Below are positions 1-5,409 of a DNA stretch of 6,752 nt, piece by piece. Position 1 is the stretch's first letter; each line of letters begins with the position of its first letter. Source of the DNA: CAUZSN01 sp963582345 (GTDB taxonomy: Bacteria; Planctomycetota; Planctomycetia; Planctomycetales; Planctomycetaceae); the NCBI GenBank assembly GCA_963582345.1, contig CAUZSN010000137.1:1-6752 (forward strand), read 5' to 3'. The position numbers and the translations under genes are program-made. Under the pieces are notes generated by a model that was not told where the DNA came from, did no database searches, and saw nothing but the letters and a program-made list of their open reading frames with translations.

Positions 1-1182
1 GGCAAGTTGGATCGATGGTTCCTGGATGCTCGAAAGCTGGTCAATCGCATCCGCCGTGGCTCCAGGCAGCAGATGGCCGTAGGTATCGACCGTCAGCGTG
101 ATCGTCGAATGCCGCATGACTTGCTGGACGACATTCAACGGCGTTCCTGCAATTGCCAGCCATGCGCCGCAGGTGTGACGCATACTGTGGAAGTCCAATA
201 GTTCCCCAGCGTCATTAACGGGCTCAAGAAAATCGGACTCTTCACGTTGGGCGCGTTTATCAGGATCCCTCTCCTGTTTGAGCCATGCCTTACGCGCGTC
301 AGCCAAATCCGCGCGCAACATCTTGGCTATGCTGGTTTCATGCGGCAAGTTGAAAACAGGCGTCTTTGTTGTCTTATTGGCAATCAGGCTTTGCAAACGG
401 TCGGCAAGATCAGCCCGAACGTATTGCTTTGCAGCCGTCTTGTTCTTGGTGCTGCGCGCCTTCACCGTGATGGCTGGACGATCGGCATGGAGTAGAAGCT
501 GTCCGCGTGTAAGGCTGCGCAACTCTTTGGACCGCAAACCTGTTTCAATCGCAGTTTCGTAAAGCAAGCAACGTTCCTTGCCGGTCATGCCACAACGATT
601 GGGACCATTGTGCAACACATATTCCAGCCATGGCCATTCCTTGGGAAGGAGCATCCTGCGCTCGTGCCGTCGGTCGCTTCGCGGACTCGGCTTCTTTATT
701 CCAGCCAGAGGATCACGTAAAAGTTTGCCACCCTCGGTCAACCACTTGGTGAACGACTTGATCGCTGTAAGCCGTGATTCAACGGTACGAGCCGACTTGT
801 CAGCGTCAATCAGGGACGCGGTGTATTGAACGACCCCGTCCGCTCGAATGTCGCCAAGTATTTCAAAACCTGAATGCGTACAAATCTCGCGGATGAATTT
901 CGACGTTCGACTAATGTGATCCTCGCTACGTCGAGCCGCCTTCATCTTGGCTTCAAAGTCGGCAACGTGCGATTCGATAGTGCGCTTGGCTTGTGATTCA
1001 GCCGATTCGGAGACGGAATCGATCACGCCACTGCGCCGCATGGCAGCGTCGGCTTCCCATTTGCGCGCTTGCTTGAGCGCGTCTTTCTTCTCAACGCAAT
1101 CGGTGACTTTTGAGACCCATTGTCCGCGTTCGTCCTTAAATGACGCATAATACTTGTTGCCTCGTTTGTACGCGCTTGCCAT
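1..1182 (-). CDS. Tyrosine recombinase (phage-type integrase), 3' end outside window
   Basis: This gene encodes a site-specific tyrosine recombinase that would integrate and, with a directionality factor, excise the element. It reads open from ATG at 1182 to base 1 (394 codons) with no stop, so a short C-terminal tail is missing. Residues 1-25 resemble an arm-type DNA-binding domain (YKRGNKYYASFKDERGQW). Residues about 65-170 form the helical core-binding domain. The catalytic set is visible: R217 in TGLRSKEL, a lysine candidate at K246/K248, H332 and R335 in FHSMRHT, H358 in MRHST, and nucleophile Y368 in DTYGH. The spacing fits a complete enzyme. Upstream AAGAAAGAG is a weak ribosome binding site 4-5 bases before the ATG. 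The gene follows the Xre regulator by 91 bp and is probably cotranscribed with it. Family assignment is secure; the attachment site is not visible. Confidence 0.95.
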   Translation of the reverse strand, partial: MASAYKRGNKYYASFKDERGQWVSKVTDCVEKKDALKQARKWEADAAMRRSGVIDSVSESAESQAKRTIESHVADFEAKMKAARRSEDHISRTSKFIREICTHSGFEILGDIRADGVVQYTASLIDADKSARTVESRLTAIKSFTKWLTEGGKLLRDPLAGIKKPSPRSDRRHERRMLLPKEWPWLEYVLHNGPNRCGMTGKERCLLYETAIETGLRSKELRSLTRGQLLLHADRPAITVKARSTKNKTAAKQYVRADLADRLQSLIANKTTKTPVFNLPHETSIAKMLRADLADARKAWLKQERDPDKRAQREESDFLEPVNDAGELLDFHSMRHTCGAWLAIAGTPLNVVQQVMRHSTITLTVDTYGHLLPGATADAIDQLSSIQEPSIQLA

Positions 1183-1210
1183 AATGCTCTTTCTTGCAAT
1201 GTGCTTGGCC

Positions 1211-1260
1211 GTGTCCGGGTGCGACCGGGTGCGACCGGGTGCGACCGGGTGCGACCGGGC
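1211..1260. repeat. Five tandem copies of a 10-bp repeat upstream of the integrase
   Basis: The unit on the plus strand is GCGACCGGGT. The copies at 1221, 1231 and 1241 are identical, the copy at 1251 differs in its last base, and the copy at 1211 has two changes. The array fills most of the 91-bp gap between the regulator stop and the integrase start. A 10-bp period puts every unit on nearly the same face of the helix, which suits protein binding (operator or recombinase arm sites), but slippage-generated repeats of no function look the same. Because 10 is not a multiple of 3 the array is unlikely to be coding. Confidence 0.9.
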
Positions 1261-1273
1261 GCGGCCATTCTTG

Positions 1274-1486
1274 TTACCGCCTGCGTTTGGGCCGACGCAC
1301 AACTTCCAATTCCAGGTATTCGGCCAGCACGTCAATCGTGTCCAACGTCAGCCCACTTTTCCCGCGAACGAACCTGGACAGTTGCCCCTCGCTGACACCC
1401 GAGCCCCGGGCAATACGATACCTCGATTCCGGCGCGGTCATTATCGCCTGACGTAGCTGTTCGCTGATTGACTTGCGTCTTGGCAT
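1274..1486 (-). CDS. Small Xre/Cro-family transcriptional regulator
   Basis: This 70-residue protein is almost entirely a helix-turn-helix domain of the Xre/Cro type. An N-terminal helix (SISEQLRQAI, residues 6-15) is followed by the HTH core from residue 22 to about 62 (RYRIARGSGVSEGQLSRFVRGKSGLTLDTIDVLAEYLEL), then a basic tail RRPKRRR. The second ATG at residue 16 has a slightly better ribosome binding site, but the first helix belongs to the family fold, so ATG at 1486 is preferred. It lies between the replication genes and the integrase, the usual place for an element's repressor. A palindrome overlapping its own promoter just upstream suggests autoregulation. The DNA target and any effect on the integrase are inferred. 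Confidence 0.88.
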   Translation of the reverse strand: MPRRKSISEQLRQAIMTAPESRYRIARGSGVSEGQLSRFVRGKSGLTLDTIDVLAEYLELEVVRRPKRRR

Positions 1487-1492
1487 GTCCTG

Positions 1493-1521
1493 ATTATATC
1501 CCGTTGCTTGCGGGCTAGCAA
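1493..1521 (-). promoter_or_regulatory. Sigma70-type promoter for the Xre regulator
   Basis: On the minus strand TTGCTA (1521-1516) is followed after exactly 17 bases by a perfect TATAAT (1498-1493). The expected transcription start, about 7 bases after the -10 box, falls at or beside the A of the regulator's ATG at 1486, so the transcript could be leaderless. It would serve the regulator and probably the integrase. Confidence 0.65.
1504..1521. promoter_or_regulatory. Palindromic operator candidate over the Xre promoter
   Basis: TTGCTTGC-GG-GCTAGCAA is an inverted repeat with 8-bp arms matching at 7 of 8 positions around a 2-bp centre. It covers the -35 box and half of the spacer of the regulator's promoter. 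Size and position fit a dimeric Xre repressor site controlling its own gene. Binding is inferred from position only. Confidence 0.5.
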
Positions 1522-1668
1522 GTAGTGATCTTGGATTCCATAAGATTGTCGCTCAATGCGAAAGCATGCGAGCAAGGCTCAAATTGGCCGTTTACTGCAT
1601 TGCATCTCCACAGGCGTCCCAGTTCGTTGAATCACCGTTGCGCTCGCCTCTGGCAATTTGTGAAAGCC

Positions 1669-2103
1669 TCATTTGTGCGCCCCAAGCCTGCTGCGCGTAC
1701 GCCGCGTCCCCCTGGGAGTCGTCTTAAGTATCTTGGCGAGTCGACGAAGCTCCGACGCTTTTTTGGCTAGCTCGCGTGATTTGGTTGGTGGTGAACACTT
1801 CTGGCACCGCCAGTCACCGTCAAATGACTGCCACAGTTCCAGCGAACCGCAATCCGGGCATGGCTCGGGCGGGTCGATCGCGGAATCCCACGGATCACCA
1901 GGACGCAACGCGTCGGTCTCTGAATCCGTGACCATGTCACAGTTCGTCCGCAGGAGGGCCAGAAGTTCACTCTTGTGAGCCCTGAGCTGATCGGCCAAGG
2001 CCGGCGTCACGACGGATCGCGAGGAGTACCGCAGCCGATCTCCGTGGACCTCCAGCCTGATTCCCAATCGGTGCAAGTCCGTCAACAGGTCGGCAGCGCT
2101 CAC
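1669..2103 (-). CDS. TubC_N-like domain plus zinc-ribbon protein, coupled to the primase
   Basis: This 144-residue protein has two parts. Residues about 3-52 (AADLLTDLHRLGIRLEVHGDRLRY...LRAHKSELLALL) look like the TubC N-terminal docking-domain fold, which also occurs as a small domain beside primases on mobile elements. Residues 82-103 form a zinc ribbon with CPDC and CQKC pairs separated by 14 residues. A charged helix and an Arg-rich tail follow. I chose GTG at 2103 because GGAGG lies 7 bases upstream and the GTG overlaps the primase TGA as GTGA, a classic coupled stop-start. An in-frame ATG at 2118 would place that ribosome binding site inside the gene and has none of its own. The tight coupling suggests a partner or loading factor for the primase-helicase. 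That role is inference, since the domain is otherwise known from peptide-synthase docking. Confidence 0.8.
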   Translation of the reverse strand: MSAADLLTDLHRLGIRLEVHGDRLRYSSRSVVTPALADQLRAHKSELLALLRTNCDMVTDSETDALRPGDPWDSAIDPPEPCPDCGSLELWQSFDGDWRCQKCSPPTKSRELAKKASELRRLAKILKTTPRGTRRTRSRLGAHK

Positions 2104-4670
2104 ACTACTTCCTCCCATTCGTCGTTATCCTCTGTGTCCTCAGATCCATGACCAAAATGACCAGGTTCCTCGTCGGTATCGTCCGTACCTCTCTCGAATT
2201 GGTCAATTTGGTCATTCTGGTCATCAATTTCGGGGTAATAATTTGAGCCACTTGCCCATGCCTCGACGGCGAAGGGGTTAACCCTAAACCATTTACCTTT
2301 CGGGCCGTGGCCTTTACGCGGCGAATCCAAGGGCATGATGTGCCCAGTTTCCACGAGAACCTCAAGCGACGGTTCGATGTCGAGAACCCGTTTAAATGTA
2401 CCCCGCAGAGGGTGCCAGCAATCGCGCTTGCAGAATTGAGGTTCTTTTTCCCGTTCGATCCATTTCCAGACCCGTCGAGCACCGTCCCAAGCCGGATCAG
2501 AGCCTACTAAATCGAATGCCAACAGTGCATGTTCCGCGAGAAGATTACCCAGTGCAATCGCACAGGCCATCGTATCTCTAGCTATCTCGGCGGCTTCAGG
2601 TCTCCGATGTGCGTGCTTCGCCACGTGCAGGTTTCCCGCGATCCTCGCAATTGCGCCTGGGAATTTGCCGGCCCAATCAGTGATATGGTCAAACCTACCA
2701 CCGGGCCGCATGTTGACTTCGACTTCTTTTTGCTTCGATTTCCATAGTTGCCATGCGGTTTCACCGAGACGAAGCACATGCGGGTGTTCCATGCCCTCTT
2801 CCGTCACCGTAGGTGCAGTATCCAAGATTGCAATAATCGCGGCACTATATGCTTCGGAAACGTCCTTTGGCACAGGCTTAGGCTCCAGGGTGCGATAACC
2901 AAGTCTTGAGATTGGCAAGCCATACAAGAAGCGCGCAAGGAGCCCACGGCCTCGGAATCCCTCTTTTGATGCTAAGCCACGAAGAACATCCGGCTGTGGC
3001 GAAATCACAATCGTTAGAGCTGGATGGCGGCAATCAACAGGTGGGCGACACCCGCGATCCACACGAATCGGTGACCCACTGTGTGATTTCAGCCATACAT
3101 CAAGATTAGGTATGCCATTCGAGTATCTCCCGGCCATTAGATCGAATATCCCACCCTCGTCGGACAGAATTGCCATACGCTCGTTTTGCTCAGCCAACAT
3201 AGTACCGAGATGCTCCGGCGTAACGTCGTCCGTATATAGCACCGGCCTTGAAGGTATCTTTGGAAGGCCCGCTTCCAATTCCTCGATCTCTTGTTTGATC
3301 TCCGCGTACTTGGTTTGATCCTTCTCCCTTGCCGCCTTCTGTCGCAGGGCTTTGATGCGTGCTTCGGCGGTAGCGTGCTCCGATGTGGCACGGTCGATTT
3401 CGGCTTGTATCAGGGCGGCATACTTCGCTTCCCAGTCATAGAGAGGCTGATTCATCTGGACCACCACAGCTGTTTTTCGGTGGCCGGAGGGCAAGGCACA
3501 CACAATCCAAAGGTTGAGTGGCTCGAAATACCCTGGCTCGGGACGTACGCTAAACCGCTTCTGACAGGAAGTTGCCAGCACGCCTAATCCCATGAGCGCC
3601 GCTAACTCGCGCGGAGTCTCAGTTGCCAGCGCCACGGCCTCAACCATGTCACCTAGCCAACCACAACCATTAAAAATATTGCTCGACATCGTCGGGACGC
3701 GCGTGGTATTCAGCGAAACAGGCGGAGGGACATTTTCTGGCTCGTCATCCGCCGGCGGCGCGCGGGTAATGCAAGTCTCTGCTGGCGGTCGATCCAGTAA
3801 ACCTGAGATATCTACCTCCGAGCCGGCATTGCCCTCACTTAGCATCTCGCCGATTGGTTCGGTGCCATCCTCAAGAGCCTGCTTGATTTTGTGTTCGGCG
3901 TCTTTAAACTGCCAGCCATGCTTTGGGTTACCCTGCATCCACGAAAAGAGTATTCGCGCGGCCAGGTTGAACTCCAGACTAAAACCACGAGCTAGTTTGT
4001 TCGCCAGAAAGAACGCGGCGTTGTGACAGTTGCTGGCGCCGCACTGCTGGACCGGTGTGGCATGCACATAGGCCATCGCGCGGTCGCAAGCGTCTTGACT
4101 GTCATTAGGCAACACAATGACCGGCTGTGGAGCCGGTTGCTTAGGCTTTTTGCGATACGTCTCGATCAGATAATCGAGTGCCTCCTGTGCCGGCCTGACA
4201 TCTTCGGGCACACCCTGAAGGATTTCGCCAGTGAATGCGAAATATCGATCGCGGTCGTAGACTTCGATCGCACGTCCCTGGTCGTCCAGCTTTCGCTGAA
4301 AGCCTTTGCCATCAGGTATCGCGCCCTTGATCCAGATCTTCACCCCAGTACCACTGGGCGACACCTCGGCATAGCTTGCGAGCTGTTCGATGACGACCAA
4401 CGCCAAATCATCGATGACCCAGGTTTTAGAATTGCGGCATTTGTCCAGGTCGATGCCGCACAAGCTGTCCTCTGGACTAAATACGAAGCCCAGGCCGGCA
4501 TGCTTTTCGGGATCGTACGCTGCCTCGGCCACTTCAAAGGTGGCCCAGGTTTGTGGATCGGTTGAACTTGCTTTGCGTACCCCGTCTACTTGGTAAGGCA
4601 CCTTGCTGCCGTTCTCGTTCTTCCATAGAACCCATTGGTCTCGTTGTTTGAGCGTATCGGGAACTTCCAC
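2100..4670 (-). CDS. Primase-polymerase (AEP, NrS-1-like) fused to DUF3987 helicase-like domain
   Basis: This 856-residue protein is the likely replication enzyme of the element. Residues 4-165 resemble archaeo-eukaryotic primase-polymerases of the phage NrS-1 type: GIDLD (72-76, metal-binding acidic pair), SPSGTGVK (104-111) and EVYDRDRYFAFTG (136-148). Residues about 193-267 look like a PriCT-type helical domain. Residues about 330-742 match DUF3987: a Walker A variant PSGHRKT (394-400), a Walker B-like SDEGG (503-507), and the arginine-finger-like GRGLLARF (574-581). A charged coiled coil at about 411-470 is inserted after Walker A. A winged-helix-like segment (about 727-800) and a very acidic tail follow. 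GTG at 4670 is preferred, with GGAGG 10 bases upstream. The reading frame opens further to a TTG at 4844, but that would overlap the excisionase-like gene by 113 bp and adds no recognisable domain. Confidence 0.9.
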   Translation of the reverse strand: MEVPDTLKQRDQWVLWKNENGSKVPYQVDGVRKASSTDPQTWATFEVAEAAYDPEKHAGLGFVFSPEDSLCGIDLDKCRNSKTWVIDDLALVVIEQLASYAEVSPSGTGVKIWIKGAIPDGKGFQRKLDDQGRAIEVYDRDRYFAFTGEILQGVPEDVRPAQEALDYLIETYRKKPKQPAPQPVIVLPNDSQDACDRAMAYVHATPVQQCGASNCHNAAFFLANKLARGFSLEFNLAARILFSWMQGNPKHGWQFKDAEHKIKQALEDGTEPIGEMLSEGNAGSEVDISGLLDRPPAETCITRAPPADDEPENVPPPVSLNTTRVPTMSSNIFNGCGWLGDMVEAVALATETPRELAALMGLGVLATSCQKRFSVRPEPGYFEPLNLWIVCALPSGHRKTAVVVQMNQPLYDWEAKYAALIQAEIDRATSEHATAEARIKALRQKAAREKDQTKYAEIKQEIEELEAGLPKIPSRPVLYTDDVTPEHLGTMLAEQNERMAILSDEGGIFDLMAGRYSNGIPNLDVWLKSHSGSPIRVDRGCRPPVDCRHPALTIVISPQPDVLRGLASKEGFRGRGLLARFLYGLPISRLGYRTLEPKPVPKDVSEAYSAAIIAILDTAPTVTEEGMEHPHVLRLGETAWQLWKSKQKEVEVNMRPGGRFDHITDWAGKFPGAIARIAGNLHVAKHAHRRPEAAEIARDTMACAIALGNLLAEHALLAFDLVGSDPAWDGARRVWKWIEREKEPQFCKRDCWHPLRGTFKRVLDIEPSLEVLVETGHIMPLDSPRKGHGPKGKWFRVNPFAVEAWASGSNYYPEIDDQNDQIDQFERGTDDTDEEPGHFGHGSEDTEDNDEWEEVV
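2101..2115 (-). promoter_or_regulatory. Ribosome binding site and coupled GTGA stop-start
   Basis: GGAGG at 2115-2111 sits 7 bases before GTG at 2103-2101, and the primase stop TGA occupies 2102-2100. The ribosome binding site lies inside the last primase codons. This decides the GTG start of the downstream gene and implies that terminating primase ribosomes restart there. Confidence 0.75.
2148..2224. repeat. Iteron-like 9-bp-spaced TGACCA repeats in inverted blocks
   Basis: The plus strand carries TGACCA at 2149 and 2158, and its complement TGGTCA at 2200, 2209 and 2218. Spacing is exactly 9 bp inside each block. The 16-bp arms 2148-2163 and 2209-2224 are inverted copies matching at 15 of 16 bases. 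They lie inside the 3' end of the primase gene and encode the acidic DDQNDQIDQ and GHFGHG stretches. Only two other copies of the hexamer in either orientation were noticed elsewhere (near 1928 and 2684). Repeats of this spacing beside a replication gene suit an initiator-binding origin, but codon-level expansion of a low-complexity tail is an alternative. Confidence 0.7.
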
Positions 4671-4685
4671 GGGATTTTGACCTCC
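4668..4685 (-). promoter_or_regulatory. Ribosome binding site for the primase gene
   Basis: GGAGG at 4685-4681 (GGAGGT with the next base) lies 10 bases before GTG at 4670-4668. The spacing is slightly long, but this is the only GGAGG-type site near the start of the conserved primase domain, and there is no ATG in that frame between the upstream gene's stop and this point. Confidence 0.6.
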
Positions 4686-4718
4686 ATTTCCTGGTAAATC
4701 AGACTTCGAAACTTGCTC

Positions 4719-4757
4719 AACGGGGTGGCGGTCATCGGTCGCCACCCCGTTTTTTTT
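4719..4757 (+). terminator. Strong plus-strand intrinsic terminator, antisense to all genes
   Basis: A perfect 12-bp stem (4719-4730 with 4740-4751) closes a 9-base loop, and the T run covers 4750-4757, with six Ts beyond the stem. Read on the plus strand this is a textbook rho-independent terminator. Read on the minus strand the hairpin is preceded by eight A and has no T run after it, so it should not stop the operon. The stop codon of the excisionase-like gene lies in the loop. It could end an antisense RNA over the primase leader, or act as an mRNA hairpin between the two genes. Confidence 0.75.
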
Positions 4758-4998
4758 GGGCGTCCACGAATCGCTGCAATTCGGACACAGCATACCGCTT
4801 CGCTCGGTGGATCCGTATCGCCTCGATTTGGCCGCTTGCTTCAAGCGACCAGAGGAGTCGGGGTGAAATCGATAAACAGCGGGCCGCGGCCTTCTCGTTC
4901 AAAAGCAGGACAGGCGTGTTGTCGTCAGGGCCGACACTCGCCAGCCCGGTGGGCGTGGTGGTGGTGGTGTGAACACCTTCCTTGTCAGTCGCGGGCAC
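4732..4998 (-). CDS. Excisionase-like helix-turn-helix protein (HTH_17/MerR type)
   Basis: This 88-residue protein carries a single DNA-binding domain at about residues 30-80: LLLNEKAAARCLSISPRLLWSLEASGQIEAIRIHRAKRYAVSELQRFVDAQ. The pattern, a helix-turn-helix followed by a wing with I-R-I...RY, then S-E-L-Q-R-F, is that of excisionase/AlpA-type proteins that steer the integrase or regulate element genes. Residues 1-29 are a variable Thr/Pro-rich stretch, including five threonines from a short ACC repeat. The start is GTG at 4998, with a full AGGAGG six bases upstream. It overlaps the end of the 61-residue gene by 14 bp, so the two are probably translationally coupled. The last codons run into an A8 tract and a strong hairpin. 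The fold is confident; whether it excises, activates, or both is unknown. Confidence 0.85.
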   Translation of the reverse strand: MPATDKEGVHTTTTTPTGLASVGPDDNTPVLLLNEKAAARCLSISPRLLWSLEASGQIEAIRIHRAKRYAVSELQRFVDAQKKRGGDR

Positions 4999-5020
4999 AG
5001 GTCACCTCCTGCTGATCGCT
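4984..5020. repeat. Split copy of a 22-bp gene-end repeat
   Basis: The plus-strand blocks 4984-4993 (10 bp) and 5009-5020 (12 bp) are identical to the contiguous 22 bp at 5388-5409. Here they are separated by 15 extra bases (4994-5008) that hold the start codon and half of the ribosome binding site of the excisionase-like gene. Both copies end an open reading frame with S-D-Q-Q...R-D-stop. Confidence 0.75.
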
Positions 5021-5170
5021 CGATTCCCGAATGAAGCTAAGTCTCACGTGGAATTGGTGCTCTAGCTGGCGCCGCATTTCGCGTTCCAGCTCTCGGTTGC
5101 CGGATCGCCGCGCCGCAACAATGATTGCGACCAGCGTTGCCGGGCTTTCGGTGTGAGATTCTTGATTCAT
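4985..5170 (-). CDS. Small charged protein of unknown function, first gene of the replication operon
   Basis: This 61-residue protein is not one I can name. It has a predicted helical segment LVAIIVAARRSGNRELEREMRRQLEHQFHVRLSFIRES (residues 13-50), mixed in charge with no signal peptide, membrane segment or cysteine motif. ATG at 5170 has GAGGG upstream (GAGG six bases before the start), which fixes the start. Its 3' end contains the ribosome binding site and GTG of the excisionase-like gene, overlapping by 14 bp. Small helical proteins of this style are familiar to me upstream of excisionase-like genes in planctomycete elements, but I know no assigned function. Its C-terminal codons match those of the 372-residue gene upstream (SDQQ...RD then stop). 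Confidence 0.75.
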   Translation of the reverse strand: MNQESHTESPATLVAIIVAARRSGNRELEREMRRQLEHQFHVRLSFIRESSDQQEVTCARD

Positions 5171-5255
5171 GGTTTCCCTCGTAACTAACGGAAATAAAAA
5201 ACAGGGCCTCTAAGAGAATCCTGGGTTCGTTCGGTTTGCAGGCCGAATTTCTTCA

Positions 5256-5270
5256 CCTTGAGCGTCAAGG
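5256..5270. repeat. Short perfect palindrome CCTTGA-GCG-TCAAGG
   Basis: Six-base arms surround a 3-base centre, located between the terminator at 5275-5311 and the start of the 61-residue gene. The replication operon needs its own promoter in 5171-5274. I see TTGACG inside this palindrome on the minus strand but no convincing -10 box at the right distance, so an operator role is only possible. Confidence 0.4.
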
Positions 5271-5274
5271 GCGC

Positions 5275-5311
5275 AAAAAAAATGCGTGATTTCCCGAGGA
5301 AAACCCGCATT
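5275..5311 (-). terminator. Intrinsic terminator of the 372-residue gene
   Basis: On the minus strand an imperfect hairpin runs from 5311 to 5281. The outer stem AATGCG/CGCATT (6 bp) and inner stem TTTCC/GGAAA (5 bp around a 3-base loop) are separated by a small mismatched bulge. Six further Ts follow (5280-5275). It lies about 80 bp after the stop codon at 5389 and separates that gene from the replication operon. Confidence 0.75.
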
Positions 5312-5387
5312 AGAAAAATTCAGGATTTTGTCAGTTCGTTCGGCAGTCGCACAATTCGTTCGGTTTTCGCCCTACCGAACAATTCGC

Positions 5388-5409
5388 GTCAGTCGCGCTG
5401 CTGATCGCT
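5388..5409. repeat. Intact copy of the 22-bp gene-end repeat
   Basis: This block contains the final codons (SDQQRD) and stop of the 372-residue gene. It equals the two blocks 4984-4993 and 5009-5020 joined without the 15-bp insert that holds the excisionase-like start. Confidence 0.75.

Larger units (their letters stand above)
5226..5380. repeat. TTCGTTCGG repeat family in the intergenic region
   Basis: The nonamer TTCGTTCGG occurs on the plus strand at 5226, 5335 and 5355, the last two 20 bp apart. An inverted partner creates a 7-bp stem (GTTCGGT 5358-5364 with ACCGAAC 5374-5380, 9-base loop) just after the stop of the 372-residue gene. Spacing of about two helical turns in the close pair suits protein binding, for example of an excisionase or regulator. 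No target protein can be assigned. Confidence 0.6.

Noticed and set aside
1211..1260. CRISPR-like array
   Set aside because: Units are only 10 bp and directly adjacent with no spacers.
1023..1268. 81-codon minus-strand ORF across the decamer array
   Set aside because: It overlaps the integrase start in another frame, and its Arg/Pro/Gly-rich residues come from the tandem repeat; no ribosome binding site.
1557..1568. ATGC-GAAA-GCAT hairpin as a terminator after the TubC_N/zinc-ribbon gene
   Set aside because: The stem is only 4 bp and no T run follows on either strand.
2105..2482. 125-codon minus-strand ORF in the primase tail
   Set aside because: Alternative frame of the well-supported DUF3987 C-terminus; no ribosome binding site or domain.
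3592..4026. 144-codon plus-strand Ser-rich ORF
   Set aside because: Antisense shadow of the primase-helicase gene; the Ser/Pro-rich composition is typical of reverse-strand reading.
4023..4565. 180-codon plus-strand ORF
   Set aside because: It lies wholly antisense to conserved primase-domain and PriCT-region codons and shows no family features of its own.
4955..4969. GTG trinucleotide run as a functional repeat
   Set aside because: It is a short in-frame ACC codon run giving the threonine stretch in the excisionase-like N-terminus; no further sign of function.
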